This document shows positions 1 through 8,844 of a DNA stretch of 53,521 nt, in pieces. Below the pieces are notes generated by a model. That model saw nothing but the letters and a program-made list of their open reading frames with translations. It was not told where the DNA came from and did not search any database. The position numbers and the translations under genes are program-made. Positions within the stretch are counted from its first letter, which is position 1; each line of letters opens with the position of its first letter. The stretch is from Gallionellales bacterium RIFCSPLOWO2_02_FULL_59_110 (GTDB lineage Bacteria > Pseudomonadota > Gammaproteobacteria > Burkholderiales > Gallionellaceae). The stretch lies in contig MGXA01000083.1 of the NCBI GenBank assembly GCA_001801215.1, forward strand, positions 1-53,521. Reading direction: 5' to 3'.

Positions 1-1
1 A

Positions 2-334
2 ACCTGGTGCCCGCCCTGCCGCCATGAAATGCCGTCGATGCAGCGCTTGTATCAGAGTTTGCCCAGAGAGCGCTTCGAAATTCTGGCGGTGAACATCGGT
101 GAGGATGATGACACAGTGCTTGCTTTTATCGGCATGTTAAAACCCGCCCCCACCTTTCAGATCCTGCTTGATCGCGACAGCATGGCGCTACGCAAGTGGC
201 CGGTGATGGGGCTGCCCACCAGTTTCGTAATCGACAAGGAAGGCCGTATAGCGTTGCGCGCCGTGGGCGGCCGGGATTTCGACAGCCCGCCGATTGCAGC
301 ACAGTTGAAAATGTTGATCGATGAAAAACGTTGA
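2..334 (+). CDS. TlpA/ResA-like thiol-disulfide oxidoreductase, C-terminal part (5' end outside window)
   Basis: Thioredoxin-fold protein cut by the window edge. Reading from base 2 gives TWCPPCRHEMPSM, so the visible part opens on the WCPPC redox active site, followed by a thioredoxin core with a cis-proline loop (GLPTSFVID) and a typical last strand and helix (DKEGRIALRAVGG). Internal ATGs exist but starting there would lose the active-site cysteines, so this is a fragment of a longer gene. TlpA/ResA proteins are usually membrane-anchored or periplasmic and reduce disulfides, for example during cytochrome c maturation; the anchor would be in the missing part. A rhodanese gene follows 77 bp downstream, a plausible sulfur or redox partner. 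Confidence 0.85.
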   Translation, partial: TWCPPCRHEMPSMQRLYQSLPRERFEILAVNIGEDDDTVLAFIGMLKPAPTFQILLDRDSMALRKWPVMGLPTSFVIDKEGRIALRAVGGRDFDSPPIAAQLKMLIDEKR

Positions 335-411
335 TCGGCCACGATATTTCCACCCATCCATATTTGCAAACCCCCATCAACCACTGTCACTGATAAAGGA
401 GAAAATTAAAA

Positions 412-834
412 ATGTATTACTTGTTCAAACCCGAACAGCCTGCCGGCCTGATGGACTTCGTGCGCGCCGCCAAGTCCTGCATCGCCGAAATCACACCCGC
501 AGAGCTCAAGGCCAGACTGGGTACCGGTGAAGACCTCGTGCTTGTCGATGTGCGCGAGCCAGCCGAGTTCGAGCATGGCCATATCGGCGGGGCGCATCTC
601 GTGCCGCGCGGCATTATCGAAGCCGCCGCCGACACGAGCTACCCCAAGCACTATCCGCCCCTGTCCGGCGCGCGCGATCAGCAGATCATCGTCTACTGTG
701 CTACCAGCGGTCGTTCGGCGATGGCTGCTGCCGTGTTGCAGATGATGGGATTCAAAAAAGTGCTCAATCTTGCCGGTGGCTTTGCACGCTGGGAAGCTGA
801 AGGCTTGCCGCAAGTCCGCGAAGCGGAATTCTAG
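412..834 (+). CDS. Rhodanese-like domain protein
   Basis: Single rhodanese domain of 140 residues. Visible features are the DVREPAEFEHGHIGGAHLVPRG element typical of the fold and an active-site loop CATSGRS with the persulfide-carrying cysteine at residue 96. Family members move sulfane sulfur from a donor to a thiol acceptor. No signal peptide is seen, so a cytoplasmic location is expected. The ATG is preceded by AAAGGAG (395-401) with 10 bases of spacing, a clear ribosome-binding site. The upstream neighbour is a thioredoxin-like gene on the same strand, so the two may be cotranscribed. The substrate cannot be told from sequence. Confidence 0.9.
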   Translation: MYYLFKPEQPAGLMDFVRAAKSCIAEITPAELKARLGTGEDLVLVDVREPAEFEHGHIGGAHLVPRGIIEAAADTSYPKHYPPLSGARDQQIIVYCATSGRSAMAAAVLQMMGFKKVLNLAGGFARWEAEGLPQVREAEF

Positions 835-1004
835 CCCGGATATCGGATTGCGGGATGATAGCGAAACGGTTTGCGTATAGATCGTGCATCCCGCGCCGAG
901 TCAATAGCACGGCCTATTGGCGCAAAGCGGGGGCGCGAAGATGCCGCAAGGAGACTGCCAGCGCCCGCATTTTCGTTGTTATTGAATGCGGCAAGATTCC
1001 GTTT

Positions 1005-2261
1005 TTAACGGCGCATCGAATCGAAAAACTCGGCGTTGTTCTTGGTCGCCTTGATCTTGTCGAGCAGGAACTCCATCGCTTCCAGTTCGTCCATCGGGTA
1101 GAGCAGTTTGCGCAGCAGCCATATCCTCTGCAGGATATCCGGCTTGATCAGCAGTTCTTCCTTGCGCGTACCGGAGCGGTTGACGTTGATCGCCGGATAG
1201 ATGCGTTTCTCGGCCATGCGGCGATCCAGATGGATTTCCATGTTGCCGGTGCCCTTGAACTCTTCGTAAATCACATCGTCCATCCTTGAGCCGGTATCCA
1301 CCAGCGCGGTGGCGATGATGGTCAGCGAGCCGCCTTCCTCGATGTTGCGCGCCGCGCCGAAGAAGCGCTTGGGGCGGTGCAGCGCGTTGGCGTCCACGCC
1401 GCCGGTCAGCACCTTGCCGGAGGACGGCACCACGGTGTTGTAGGCGCGCGCCAGGCGGGTGATCGAGTCGAGCAGGATGACGACATCTTTCTTGTGCTCG
1501 ACCAGGCGTTTGGCCTTTTCCAGCACCATTTCCGCGACCTGCACATGGCGGCTGGCCGGTTCGTCGAAAGTTGAAGCGACCACTTCGCCGCGCACGGTGC
1601 GGGTCATCTCGGTCACTTCTTCGGGGCGCTCATCGATCAGCAGCACGATCAAAGTTGCATCGGGATTGTTCGACGAGATGGAATGCGCGATATGTTGCAG
1701 CATCACGGTCTTGCCGGATTTCGGCGAGGCGACCAGCAGGCCGCGCTGCCCCTTGCCGATCGGCGCAACGATGTCGATGATGCGCCCGGTGATGTTTTCT
1801 TCGGCCTTGATATCGCGCTCCAGGCGCAACGGCTCGGTCGGGAACAGCGGCGTCAGGTTCTCGAACAGGATCTTGTTTTTGGTATTCTCGGGCGACTCGC
1901 CGTTGACCTTGTCCACCTTGACCAGCGCGACATAGCGTTCCCCGTCTTTGGGGGTGCGTATCTCGCCGTCGATCGTGTCTCCGGTGTGCAGGTTGAAGCG
2001 GCGGATCTGGCTCGGGCTGACGTAAATGTCGTCCGGGCCTGCCAGGTACGAGGTGTCCGGCGAGCGCAGGAAGCCGAAACCATCCGGCAGGATTTCCAGC
2101 GTGCCATCGCCGAAAATGCTCTCGCCTTTTTTCGCTTGGCTTTTCAGCAGGGCGAACATCAGGTCTTGCTTGCGCATTCGGTTGGCGTTTTCGATCTGGT
2201 TGGCCGCAGCCATTTCAACTAGTTCGGTGACGTGTTTGGTTTTTATGTCGGATAGGTGCAT
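1005..2261 (-). CDS. rho: Transcription termination factor Rho
   Basis: Hexameric RNA helicase that ends transcription of untranslated RNA. The 418-residue length matches the family. The N-terminal helical part ([13 protein letters not shown]) and the RNA-binding cold-shock fold ([29 protein letters not shown] written here only as landmarks GFGFLR and DDIYVS) are followed by the P-loop [17 protein letters not shown] and the Walker B/Q-loop region ([16 protein letters not shown]). The start aligns well with the E. coli start, although no strong Shine-Dalgarno is visible. It lies downstream of trxA on the same strand with 153 bp between, the common proteobacterial trxA-rho order. Confidence 0.98.
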   Translation of the reverse strand: MHLSDIKTKHVTELVEMAAANQIENANRMRKQDLMFALLKSQAKKGESIFGDGTLEILPDGFGFLRSPDTSYLAGPDDIYVSPSQIRRFNLHTGDTIDGEIRTPKDGERYVALVKVDKVNGESPENTKNKILFENLTPLFPTEPLRLERDIKAEENITGRIIDIVAPIGKGQRGLLVASPKSGKTVMLQHIAHSISSNNPDATLIVLLIDERPEEVTEMTRTVRGEVVASTFDEPASRHVQVAEMVLEKAKRLVEHKKDVVILLDSITRLARAYNTVVPSSGKVLTGGVDANALHRPKRFFGAARNIEEGGSLTIIATALVDTGSRMDDVIYEEFKGTGNMEIHLDRRMAEKRIYPAINVNRSGTRKEELLIKPDILQRIWLLRKLLYPMDELEAMEFLLDKIKATKNNAEFFDSMRR

Positions 2262-2414
2262 AGCAATGCAAAAATGAGTATGAGAAGGGCGAAAAGAAAA
2301 GGGGGTTTGTCAGGGGTGGAGAATAACCACCCGCATGGCCTGGAACGTATTCGTATAGTGTTTTTTGTTGCCGGAGACGAAACAGGAAGCGATGCGGGTG
2401 CGACAGTAAACGCT
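2262..2414 (-). other. trxA-rho intergenic region / rho leader
   Basis: 153 bp between the trxA stop and the rho start, read on the minus strand. It is less GC-rich than the flanking genes and is likely to carry the rho promoter and 5' leader. I could not pick a convincing -35/-10 pair. rho leaders are autoregulated in other proteobacteria, but nothing here proves that. Confidence 0.3.
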
Positions 2415-2741
2415 TTAGATGTGGCTGTCAATAAAAGCCGCTAATTGTGTTTTCGACAAGGCGCCAACCTTGGTGGCTTCGATGTTGCCGTTCTTGAACA
2501 GCATCAGCGTCGGGATGCCGCGGATGCCGAATTTCTGCGGGGTTTGCTGGTTTTCATCGACGTTCAGCTTGGCGACGTTCAGGCGGCCGGCGTATTCCTG
2601 GGCAATTTCGTCCAGGATGGGCGCGATCATGCGGCAGGGGCCGCACCATTCGGCCCAGTAGTCGACCAAGACGGGCAGGGGAGACTGCAATACTTCTGCA
2701 TCGAAAGTAGCATCGGAAACGTATTGTATGTGTTCGCTCAT
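2415..2741 (-). CDS. trxA: Thioredoxin 1
   Basis: Cytoplasmic protein disulfide reductase of 108 residues, the standard size. The active site WCGPC has its cysteines at residues 33 and 36, and the cis-proline loop [11 protein letters not shown] is intact. It keeps ribonucleotide reductase, PAPS reductase and many other thiol enzymes reduced, using NADPH through thioredoxin reductase (not in this window). It precedes rho on the same strand, an order conserved in many proteobacteria. The upstream region contains only a weak purine-rich ribosome site. Assignment is secure. Confidence 0.97.
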   Translation of the reverse strand: MSEHIQYVSDATFDAEVLQSPLPVLVDYWAEWCGPCRMIAPILDEIAQEYAGRLNVAKLNVDENQQTPQKFGIRGIPTLMLFKNGNIEATKVGALSKTQLAAFIDSHI

Positions 2742-2827
2742 GGTTGTAGATCTCGCTTTGAATTAGGGTTGATCGGTGATGCGGTACGCGGTGCGTCGGG
2801 ATGGGTTGCTGAGTTTCAAACGGCATC

Positions 2828-3418
2828 CTAACCAAAAAATGCTGCGCTGTGAAGTGCGACATGATCGCATGGGGTAGCAATCTCGCCAATATGAAAGGTG
2901 AAGCGTCCTCCCCGGCGATCCGCAAAATAATGCTCCAGGCTGAATTTGACCGGGCGGAAGGCGACTTTATCCCACGGAATTTCCGTTTCGGTAAAGAGCC
3001 TGACCTCCAGGCTTTCCCTGCCGGGTGCGAAATCCGTATCGAGCAGCCTGGCGCGGAATATCAGGTGTACCTGATTGATATTGGGCAGGCTGTACATCGA
3101 ATACAAATCGCCGATCGCGATACGCGCGTTGGCTTCCTCCAGCGTCTCGCGGATTGCCGCCTCGGTGGTGCTTTCGCCATTTTCCATGAAACCGCCGGGA
3201 ATTGTCCATAATCCGTAGCGTGGCTCGATGGCGCGGCGGCACAGCAGGATTTTATCTTCCCATTCCGGGATCGAACCGATCACCATCTTGGGGTTCTGGT
3301 AATGGATCGTGCCGCAGGCAACGCAGATATGGCGCGGGCGGTTGTCGTCCTCCGGGCAGCGCAGTTCGGTCGCCGCACCACAGGAAGGGCAATAGTTTAT
3401 CTCCAGAATTGCCACCAA
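2828..3418 (-). CDS. NUDIX hydrolase with N-terminal zinc ribbon
   Basis: Protein of 196 residues. The N-terminus has two cysteine pairs (CPSCG and CVACG) making a zinc ribbon. The Nudix box follows: GGFMENGE then seven residues to RETLEEAN, which keeps the catalytic REUXEE core. This layout is that of the NADH-pyrophosphatase-like / ADP-ribose-type NUDIX group (COG1051), which hydrolyse nucleoside diphosphates linked to another moiety. The exact substrate is unknown. Its start lies inside the 3' end of bamD (22-bp overlap), so the two are probably cotranscribed and translationally coupled. Confidence 0.9.
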   Translation of the reverse strand: MVAILEINYCPSCGAATELRCPEDDNRPRHICVACGTIHYQNPKMVIGSIPEWEDKILLCRRAIEPRYGLWTIPGGFMENGESTTEAAIRETLEEANARIAIGDLYSMYSLPNINQVHLIFRARLLDTDFAPGRESLEVRLFTETEIPWDKVAFRPVKFSLEHYFADRRGGRFTFHIGEIATPCDHVALHSAAFFG

Positions 3419-4200
3419 GGTTTCCCTGAATCGGCGGCTTCATCGCCGCCGGAGGAAGCGGGCGCGCCGCTGTTTATTTCCAGCACGCGCCGGGCATCGT
3501 CGCGCAGATCGCGCATACCCATCGCGTCGTAGGCTTGCACTAGGATTTTTAGCGCATCGCGCGTCGAGGGGCTGTTCGGGTATTGGGTCAGTACGCTCTG
3601 TGCGCGGTTGATCGCCGCAATATGCGCGCCACGGCGCAGGTAGTAACCGGCGACATGCAGCTCATATTTGGCCAGCGCGTTCACCAAGTACTGCATGCGC
3701 AACCGCGAATCGGGCGAGTATTTGCTGTCGGGGAAACGTGTAACCAGATCCTTGAAGGCGGCAAATGAATCCCTGGCAGCCTTCGGGTCGCGTTCGGTGG
3801 GATCCTGCCCGCCAAATGACCGGAGGATGCCGATCTCGCCGGCGAAGTTGGCCAAGCCCTTCAGGTAATAGGCGTAATCCACGTGCGGGTTGTTGGGATA
3901 TTGCTTGATGAAGCGCTCGGCGGTGGAAATGGCCAGCGCCGGCTCGCTCTGACGATAGTAGGCATAAGCCGTTTCCAGCTGCGCCTGTTGCGCGTAGCGC
4001 CCGTAGGGGTAACGCGATTGCAGCGCCTCATACGATTTGACGGCGGACTCGTAATTTTCCTCGTTTAGATATTCTTTGGCTTGCCTGTACATTTCCTCGA
4101 CGGACACCTGCTTATAGGATGCGGCGTCGTCCGACGGCGTGTCGAAGATGCTGCATGCAGTTAACGTAAGCAGCAGGAATAAGGCTAAACTATGGCGCAT
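3397..4200 (-). CDS. bamD: Outer-membrane assembly lipoprotein BamD
   Basis: Essential lipoprotein of the BAM complex, which inserts beta-barrel proteins in the outer membrane. The 267-residue product starts with a lipoprotein signal ending in LTAC (acylated Cys16). The mature part is a run of TPR-like helices, with the familiar segments YKQVSVEEMYRQAKEYL, SRYPYGRYAQQAQLE and RFIKQYPNNPHVDYAYYLKGL as landmarks. The length fits BamD/ComL. It is divergent from rluD, and the two start codons overlap within a single CATG (4198-4201). The same bamD/rluD-pgeF arrangement is known from E. coli, which supports both calls. Confidence 0.95.
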   Translation of the reverse strand: MRHSLALFLLLTLTACSIFDTPSDDAASYKQVSVEEMYRQAKEYLNEENYESAVKSYEALQSRYPYGRYAQQAQLETAYAYYRQSEPALAISTAERFIKQYPNNPHVDYAYYLKGLANFAGEIGILRSFGGQDPTERDPKAARDSFAAFKDLVTRFPDSKYSPDSRLRMQYLVNALAKYELHVAGYYLRRGAHIAAINRAQSVLTQYPNSPSTRDALKILVQAYDAMGMRDLRDDARRVLEINSGAPASSGGDEAADSGKPWWQFWR

Positions 4201-5191
4201 GACTGAATCCGGAAAAAATTTGCGCGGCCATTATAGCGCAGCTGCATCGTGCCCGCAGTCCTTCATAGTGCCCGGCGATTGCGCGGGCATGCGCTTCGAC
4301 CAGGTATTGGCGAAACTGTTGCCGGAGTATTCGCGCAGCCGCCTGCAGGAGTGGATCGCGGCGGGGCAGGCCAGCCTGGACGGGGCTGCCGCTCAGGCAA
4401 AACAGAAAGTATGGGGCGGAGAAGCCATCGTCGTGCAGCCGCAAGCGCATCCTGCCGAACTGCCGCACCAGGCCGAGGATATCGCGCTCGATGTTGTTTA
4501 CGAAGACGCAGCGCTGCTGGTGATCGACAAGCAGGCCGGGCTGGTGGTGCATCCCGGCAGCGGCAACTGGCAAGGCACGCTGCTGAACGCGCTGCTGCAC
4601 CATGCGCCGCAACTGGAGGGCGTGCCGCGCGCCGGTATCGTGCACCGCCTCGACAAGGATACCAGCGGCCTGCTGGTGGTGGCCAAAACCCTGACCGCGC
4701 AGACCGCGCTGGTGCGGCAGCTGCAGGCGCGCAGCGTGAGGCGCGAATACCTGGCGCTGGTGTGGGGCGAGGTGCGCCACGGCGGGAAAGTGGATGCGCC
4801 GATAGGCCGCCATCCCACGCAGCGCGTCAAGATGGCGGCAGTGGAAAACGGCAAGCCCGCCGTCACGCATTATCAGGTAGAAGAAAAATTTCCATCTTGC
4901 ACGCTGCTGCGCTGCCGTCTGGAAACCGGGCGCACCCACCAGATCCGCGTGCATCTGACCTCCATCGGCCATCCGCTGGTGGGCGACAGCGTGTACCTGA
5001 AAGGCGCGCAGAAATGTATGCCGCAACTGCGCGATCTGCTGCACGGTTTTCCGCGCCAGGCGTTGCACGCCACGCGGCTGGCGCTGGAGCACCCGGAGAG
5101 CGGCGAAACGATGGAATGGCATGCGCCGCTGCCGCAGGACTTGCGGGAGTTGCTGCACCAGATACGCGACTCGACTCATGAGCCCGCTTGA
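4199..5191 (+). CDS. rluD: 23S rRNA pseudouridine(1911/1915/1917) synthase RluD
   Basis: Makes the three pseudouridines of helix 69 in 23S rRNA. An N-terminal S4-like RNA-binding domain (RFDQVLAKLLPEYSRSRLQEWI as landmark, in pieces RFDQVLAKL and SRSRLQEW) precedes the RluA catalytic domain. The catalytic aspartate sits in GIVHRLDKDTSGLLVVAK, and the RTHQIRVHL motif is present. From the ATG at 4199 the protein has 330 residues, the family size. The reading frame stays open a further 60 bp upstream, but that lies inside bamD and was not used. pgeF follows with a 14-bp overlap. Confidence 0.95.
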   Translation: MTESGKNLRGHYSAAASCPQSFIVPGDCAGMRFDQVLAKLLPEYSRSRLQEWIAAGQASLDGAAAQAKQKVWGGEAIVVQPQAHPAELPHQAEDIALDVVYEDAALLVIDKQAGLVVHPGSGNWQGTLLNALLHHAPQLEGVPRAGIVHRLDKDTSGLLVVAKTLTAQTALVRQLQARSVRREYLALVWGEVRHGGKVDAPIGRHPTQRVKMAAVENGKPAVTHYQVEEKFPSCTLLRCRLETGRTHQIRVHLTSIGHPLVGDSVYLKGAQKCMPQLRDLLHGFPRQALHATRLALEHPESGETMEWHAPLPQDLRELLHQIRDSTHEPA

Positions 5192-5927
5192 ACATTGCAT
5201 TATCCCCGACTGGCCAGCGCCAGCGCGGGTAAAAGCCTTGCAGACTACCCGCCAGGGCGGCGTTAGCCTTGCACCCTATGACAGCCTCAACCTCGGCAGC
5301 CATGTCGGCGACAACCCGCTGGCGGTGGCGCGCAACCGCATGTCGCTCAACACGCTGCTGCCCAGCGAGCCGGTATGGCTGGAGCAGGTGCACGGCACGC
5401 TGGTCGCCAACGCGGATATGGCGAGCTGCCTGCCGCAGGCCGATGCCTGCATCGCGCGGCAGCGCGGATCGGTGTGCGTGGTGATGACCGCCGACTGCCT
5501 GCCGGTGCTGCTGTGCGATAAACAAGGCACGGTGGTCGGCGCGGCGCATGCCGGATGGAAAGGCCTGGCGGCGGGCGTGATCGAGGCGGCTGTGCTGGCG
5601 ATGGGCGTTGCGCCGCAAAACCTGATGGCATGGCTGGGGCCGGCGATCAGCCAGGAGGCTTTCGAGGTCGGCGATGAAGTGCGCGCCGCTTTTGTCGATG
5701 CTCAACCGCAAGCCGCTTCGGCGTTCATCCCCGGACAACCCGGCAAATACGTGTCGCGGGTGTGGTATGCCGACCTCTACGCTTTGGCGCGCCTGCGCCT
5801 CGATGCGCTGGGCATCGCGCAAGTTTACGGCGGCGGGCGCTGCACCTATCGCGAGCGCGAGAGGTTTTTTTCGTACCGCCGCGACGGCGCGACCGGGCGC
5901 ATGGGCGCGTTTGTCTGGTTGGCGTGA
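5178..5927 (+). CDS. pgeF: Peptidoglycan editing factor PgeF (YfiH / DUF152 family)
   Basis: Protein of 249 residues of the YfiH family, once called polyphenol oxidase or laccase-domain protein. In E. coli PgeF prevents misincorporation of L-Ser in place of L-Ala in peptidoglycan precursors; it is cytoplasmic. Visible family marks are TTRQGGVS near the N-terminus, VMTADCLPVLLCD, and the metal-site motif HAGWKGLAAGV. The C-terminal GGGRCTYRERERFFSYRRDG with its cysteine is intact. The ATG at 5178 lies in the 3' end of rluD (14-bp overlap), so the genes are coupled. The rluD-pgeF order is conserved in gammaproteobacteria too. Confidence 0.93.
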   Translation: MSPLEHCIIPDWPAPARVKALQTTRQGGVSLAPYDSLNLGSHVGDNPLAVARNRMSLNTLLPSEPVWLEQVHGTLVANADMASCLPQADACIARQRGSVCVVMTADCLPVLLCDKQGTVVGAAHAGWKGLAAGVIEAAVLAMGVAPQNLMAWLGPAISQEAFEVGDEVRAAFVDAQPQAASAFIPGQPGKYVSRVWYADLYALARLRLDALGIAQVYGGGRCTYRERERFFSYRRDGATGRMGAFVWLA

Positions 5928-6025
5928 ACACCGTGAACGCGCCGGGTATGAAACCGGTTTGAGCGGGCTCTATGGTCGCATTACGGTGATAAAATCGGGC
6001 ACTAATACTATTTCAGGCAGAACGA

Positions 6026-7630
6026 ATGAAGCTGGCAATTGCGCAAATCAACTGTGTGCTGGGCGATCTGGCAGGGAATGTCGCGAAGATATTGCATTGC
6101 GCCGGACTGGCCAGGCAGCAGGGCGCGCAACTCCTGCTGGCCCCCGAGCTTGCCCTGTGCGGCTACCCGCCGGAAGACCTGCTGCTGCGCGACGGGTTTT
6201 ACCGGGCCTGCGCCCAGGCATTGGACGAACTCGCCGGGAAGGCTTCCGGCATCGCCGTGGTGGTCGGGCATCCGCATGCGCAGGGCGGGAAACGCTACAA
6301 CGCGGCTTCGCTGCTGCGCGACGGCAAAATCGCCGCAACTTATCTCAAGCACGACCTGCCGAACTATGCGGTATTCGATGAAAAACGCTACTTCGATCAT
6401 GGCAGCGAGCCTTGCGTGTTCGAACTGGAAGGTATCCGTTTTGCCCTGAATATCTGTGCCGACATTTGGGAGCCCGACGCGGCCCGCCAGGCGCGCGATG
6501 CCGGCGCGCAAGTGCTGCTGGTGCCCAACGCATCGCCCTATGCGGTGCGCAAGCAGGAAGCGCGTTACGGCATCATTCGCGAGCGCATTGCCGAAACCGG
6601 GCTGGCGGTAGTTTATGCCAACCTGGTCGGCGGCCAGGACGAGCTGATTTTCGACGGCGGCTCGTTTGCCATGGATCGCAACGGCAATCTGACCGCGCAA
6701 GGCGCCCGCTTCGAGGAGTCCTTGCTAATGCTGGAAATGGGGGCGGAGTTGCGCCCTGCGGGCAAAATGTGCGGGGCGTTGAGCGAGGAGGCCGAGGTTT
6801 ATCGCGCGCTATGCCTCGGCGTGCGCGACTATGTCGGCAAAAACCGCTTTCCGGGCGTATTGCTGGGATTGTCGGGCGGGATCGATTCCGCATTGACCCT
6901 GGCGATAGCGGCCGACGCGCTGGGCGCTGATAAAGTCCATGCGGTGATGATGCCGTCGCCTTATACCGCGCAGATCAGCCTGGACGATTCGCGCGAGATG
7001 ATAAGAATTCTCGGCGCGCGCTACGATGAAATTTCCATCGAGGCGATGTTCCAGAGCTACTTGACCGCGCTGGATCCCGCCTTTGCCGGGCGTGCGGCGG
7101 ATGCCACCGAGGAAAATCTGCAGGCGCGCATTCGCGGCACCCTGCTGATGGCCTTGTCGAACAAGCTCGGCCCGCTGGTGCTGACCACCGGCAACAAGTC
7201 GGAAATGACAGCGGGATATGCCACGCTGTACGGCGACATGGCGGGCGGCTTCGCGGTGCTGAAGGACGTCAGCAAGACGTTGGTGTACCGCCTGGCGCGC
7301 TACCGCAACACCCTGGGGCAGGTGATCCCGGAGCGCATCATCACGCGTCCGCCGAGCGCCGAACTGCGCGCCGACCAGACCGACCAGGATAGCCTGCCGC
7401 CCTATGATGTGCTGGATGCCATCATGGCGTGTTATGTCGAACAAAACCTCACAATCCCGGAAATCATCGCGCGCGGGTATGCGGAAGCCGATGTGCGCCG
7501 CGTGGTGCATCTGATCCGCATCAGCGAATACAAACGCCGCCAATCCGCGGTGGGCATCCGCGTCACGGAACGCAGCTACGGCAAGGACTGGCGCTATCCG
7601 ATCACGGTGCGCTACCAGGACGATTTCTGA
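6026..7630 (+). CDS. nadE: Glutamine-dependent NAD+ synthetase
   Basis: Last step of NAD biosynthesis: amidation of deamido-NAD using glutamine and ATP. The protein has 534 residues in two domains. Residues 1 to about 250 are a nitrilase-type glutaminase with the catalytic triad regions APELALCGYPPEDLL, YLKHDLPNY and NICADIWEP (cysteine nucleophile). Residues from about 260 are the ATP pyrophosphatase domain with the PP-loop GLSGGIDSALTLAIA and TTGNKSEMTAGY. The start ATG is preceded by a purine stretch (AGGCAGAACGA). It stands alone, 98 bp after pgeF; the gap contains GATAAAAT, which could be part of a promoter. Confidence 0.96.
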   Translation: MKLAIAQINCVLGDLAGNVAKILHCAGLARQQGAQLLLAPELALCGYPPEDLLLRDGFYRACAQALDELAGKASGIAVVVGHPHAQGGKRYNAASLLRDGKIAATYLKHDLPNYAVFDEKRYFDHGSEPCVFELEGIRFALNICADIWEPDAARQARDAGAQVLLVPNASPYAVRKQEARYGIIRERIAETGLAVVYANLVGGQDELIFDGGSFAMDRNGNLTAQGARFEESLLMLEMGAELRPAGKMCGALSEEAEVYRALCLGVRDYVGKNRFPGVLLGLSGGIDSALTLAIAADALGADKVHAVMMPSPYTAQISLDDSREMIRILGARYDEISIEAMFQSYLTALDPAFAGRAADATEENLQARIRGTLLMALSNKLGPLVLTTGNKSEMTAGYATLYGDMAGGFAVLKDVSKTLVYRLARYRNTLGQVIPERIITRPPSAELRADQTDQDSLPPYDVLDAIMACYVEQNLTIPEIIARGYAEADVRRVVHLIRISEYKRRQSAVGIRVTERSYGKDWRYPITVRYQDDF

Positions 7631-7701
7631 AATGCCGCCGCGCACCCGCATGATATGGTGGCGGGCGCAGCCATGAGGCGCAACTGTTGCAAGAGAGGAA
7701 A

Positions 7702-8532
7702 ATGTTGGATCAACCGATAGAAAGTCCGGCCCCGGAGAATCTGCTCGAAGTCAGCGACCTCCATTTCGCCTATAACAAACACGAGGTGCTGAAAGGCATC
7801 AATCTCGTCGTTCCGCGCGGCAAGATCGTTGCCATCCTCGGCAGCAGCGGCTGCGGCAAAACCACATTGCTGCGCCATTTCGGCGGCCAGTTGCGGCCAT
7901 CGAAGGGCAGCGTGAAATTCATGGGCAGGGTGGTGCACGAGCTCGGCAACGATGAGCTTTTCGAGATGCGCCTGAAGATGGGCATGATGTTCCAGGTGAG
8001 CGGGCTGTTCACCGACCTGTCGGTGTTCGACAATTTGGCTTTCCCGATGCGCGAGCATACCGACCTGCCGGAGGAGATGATCCGCGACCTGGTACTTATG
8101 AAACTGCACGCGGTGGGGCTGCGCAACGCCCGCGACCTGATGCCTGCCGAACTTTCCGGCGGCATGGAGCGCCGCGTGGCGCTGGCGCGCGCTATCGCCA
8201 CCGACCCCGCGCTCATTATCTACGACGAGCCGTTCGCCGGCCTCGACCCGATCTCGCTAAACACTATCGCGAACCTGATCCGCAAGCTGAACGACGCGCT
8301 CGGCGTGACCTCGGTGGTGGTGACCTACGACCTGTCGGAATCGCTCAAGATCGCCGACTACGTGTACTTCATCCACGACGGCGTGGTCGTGGCCGAAGGC
8401 GAGACGTCGGAAATGCTCGACTCGCAAGACCCTTTTGTCAGCCAGTTTGTCCATGCCAAGCCGGATGGTCCGGTCGCCTTCCAGTACCCGAGCGTCATTT
8501 CCTACGTGGAGGAGCTGGGCATCAGAGCCTGA
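7702..8532 (+). CDS. ABC transporter ATP-binding protein, MlaF/Ttg2A-like
   Basis: ATPase subunit of 276 residues. It has Walker A GSSGCGKTT, Q-loop region MMFQVSGLF, signature LSGGMERRVALARA, Walker B LIIYDEPFAGLD and a switch region in which the usual H-loop histidine context reads VVVTYDLSESL, so the histidine seems replaced. The LSGGM signature and overall pattern resemble MlaF, the ATPase of the phospholipid transport system. No MlaE permease, MlaD or other partner is next to it; hicA/hicB and repeats follow. I chose the ATG at 7702 because AGAGAGGA lies just upstream; an in-frame TTG at 7687 is less likely. The transported substrate is not shown by sequence. Confidence 0.8.
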   Translation: MLDQPIESPAPENLLEVSDLHFAYNKHEVLKGINLVVPRGKIVAILGSSGCGKTTLLRHFGGQLRPSKGSVKFMGRVVHELGNDELFEMRLKMGMMFQVSGLFTDLSVFDNLAFPMREHTDLPEEMIRDLVLMKLHAVGLRNARDLMPAELSGGMERRVALARAIATDPALIIYDEPFAGLDPISLNTIANLIRKLNDALGVTSVVVTYDLSESLKIADYVYFIHDGVVVAEGETSEMLDSQDPFVSQFVHAKPDGPVAFQYPSVISYVEELGIRA

Positions 8533-8661
8533 ATCCGGTGCGGGAAATTCGAACACGGAACCTTTTACTACTTTTGGTTGGGCCAGAGTGGCGGTGGAAG
8601 AATACCGGCAGGAGGATGAGGGGAGGGGGTATTACAGGTCGTCAGGGCCGATGCCCGTATG

Positions 8662-8844
8662 CTAGGCGATGCGCGCCAACATCCTCGGGCCAATCTCGTC
8701 GCCATCGTGGAAGGCAAAAACGAAATCCGGCCAGCCGTCGCGGGAAAGTGTTTTATGCGAACCGGACTGGCGCTTTACCTGCCAGCCGAGCCGGAACAGC
8801 GCAGCCAGCAGGCGTCTGGCCTTGACCGAAGGCCATGGGCTCAT
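8662..8844 (-). CDS. hicA: HicA-type mRNA interferase toxin
   Basis: Small basic protein of 60 residues with the HicA double-stranded-RNA-binding-like fold. The family marks are a first helix (SVKARRLLAALFRLGW) and the QSGSHKTLSRDG segment, which carries the catalytic histidine. HicA cleaves mRNA when not bound by HicB. The start overlaps the hicB stop by 4 bp (8841-8844), so toxin follows antitoxin. This is the reverse of the classical hicA-hicB order. The protein is a little different at its C-terminal end (FHDGDEIGPRMLARI), but the call is good. Confidence 0.85.
   Translation of the reverse strand: MSPWPSVKARRLLAALFRLGWQVKRQSGSHKTLSRDGWPDFVFAFHDGDEIGPRMLARIA

Noticed and set aside
965..991. 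Intrinsic terminator of rho
   Set aside because: Stem of 7 bp with a 13-base loop and no T-run on the minus strand.
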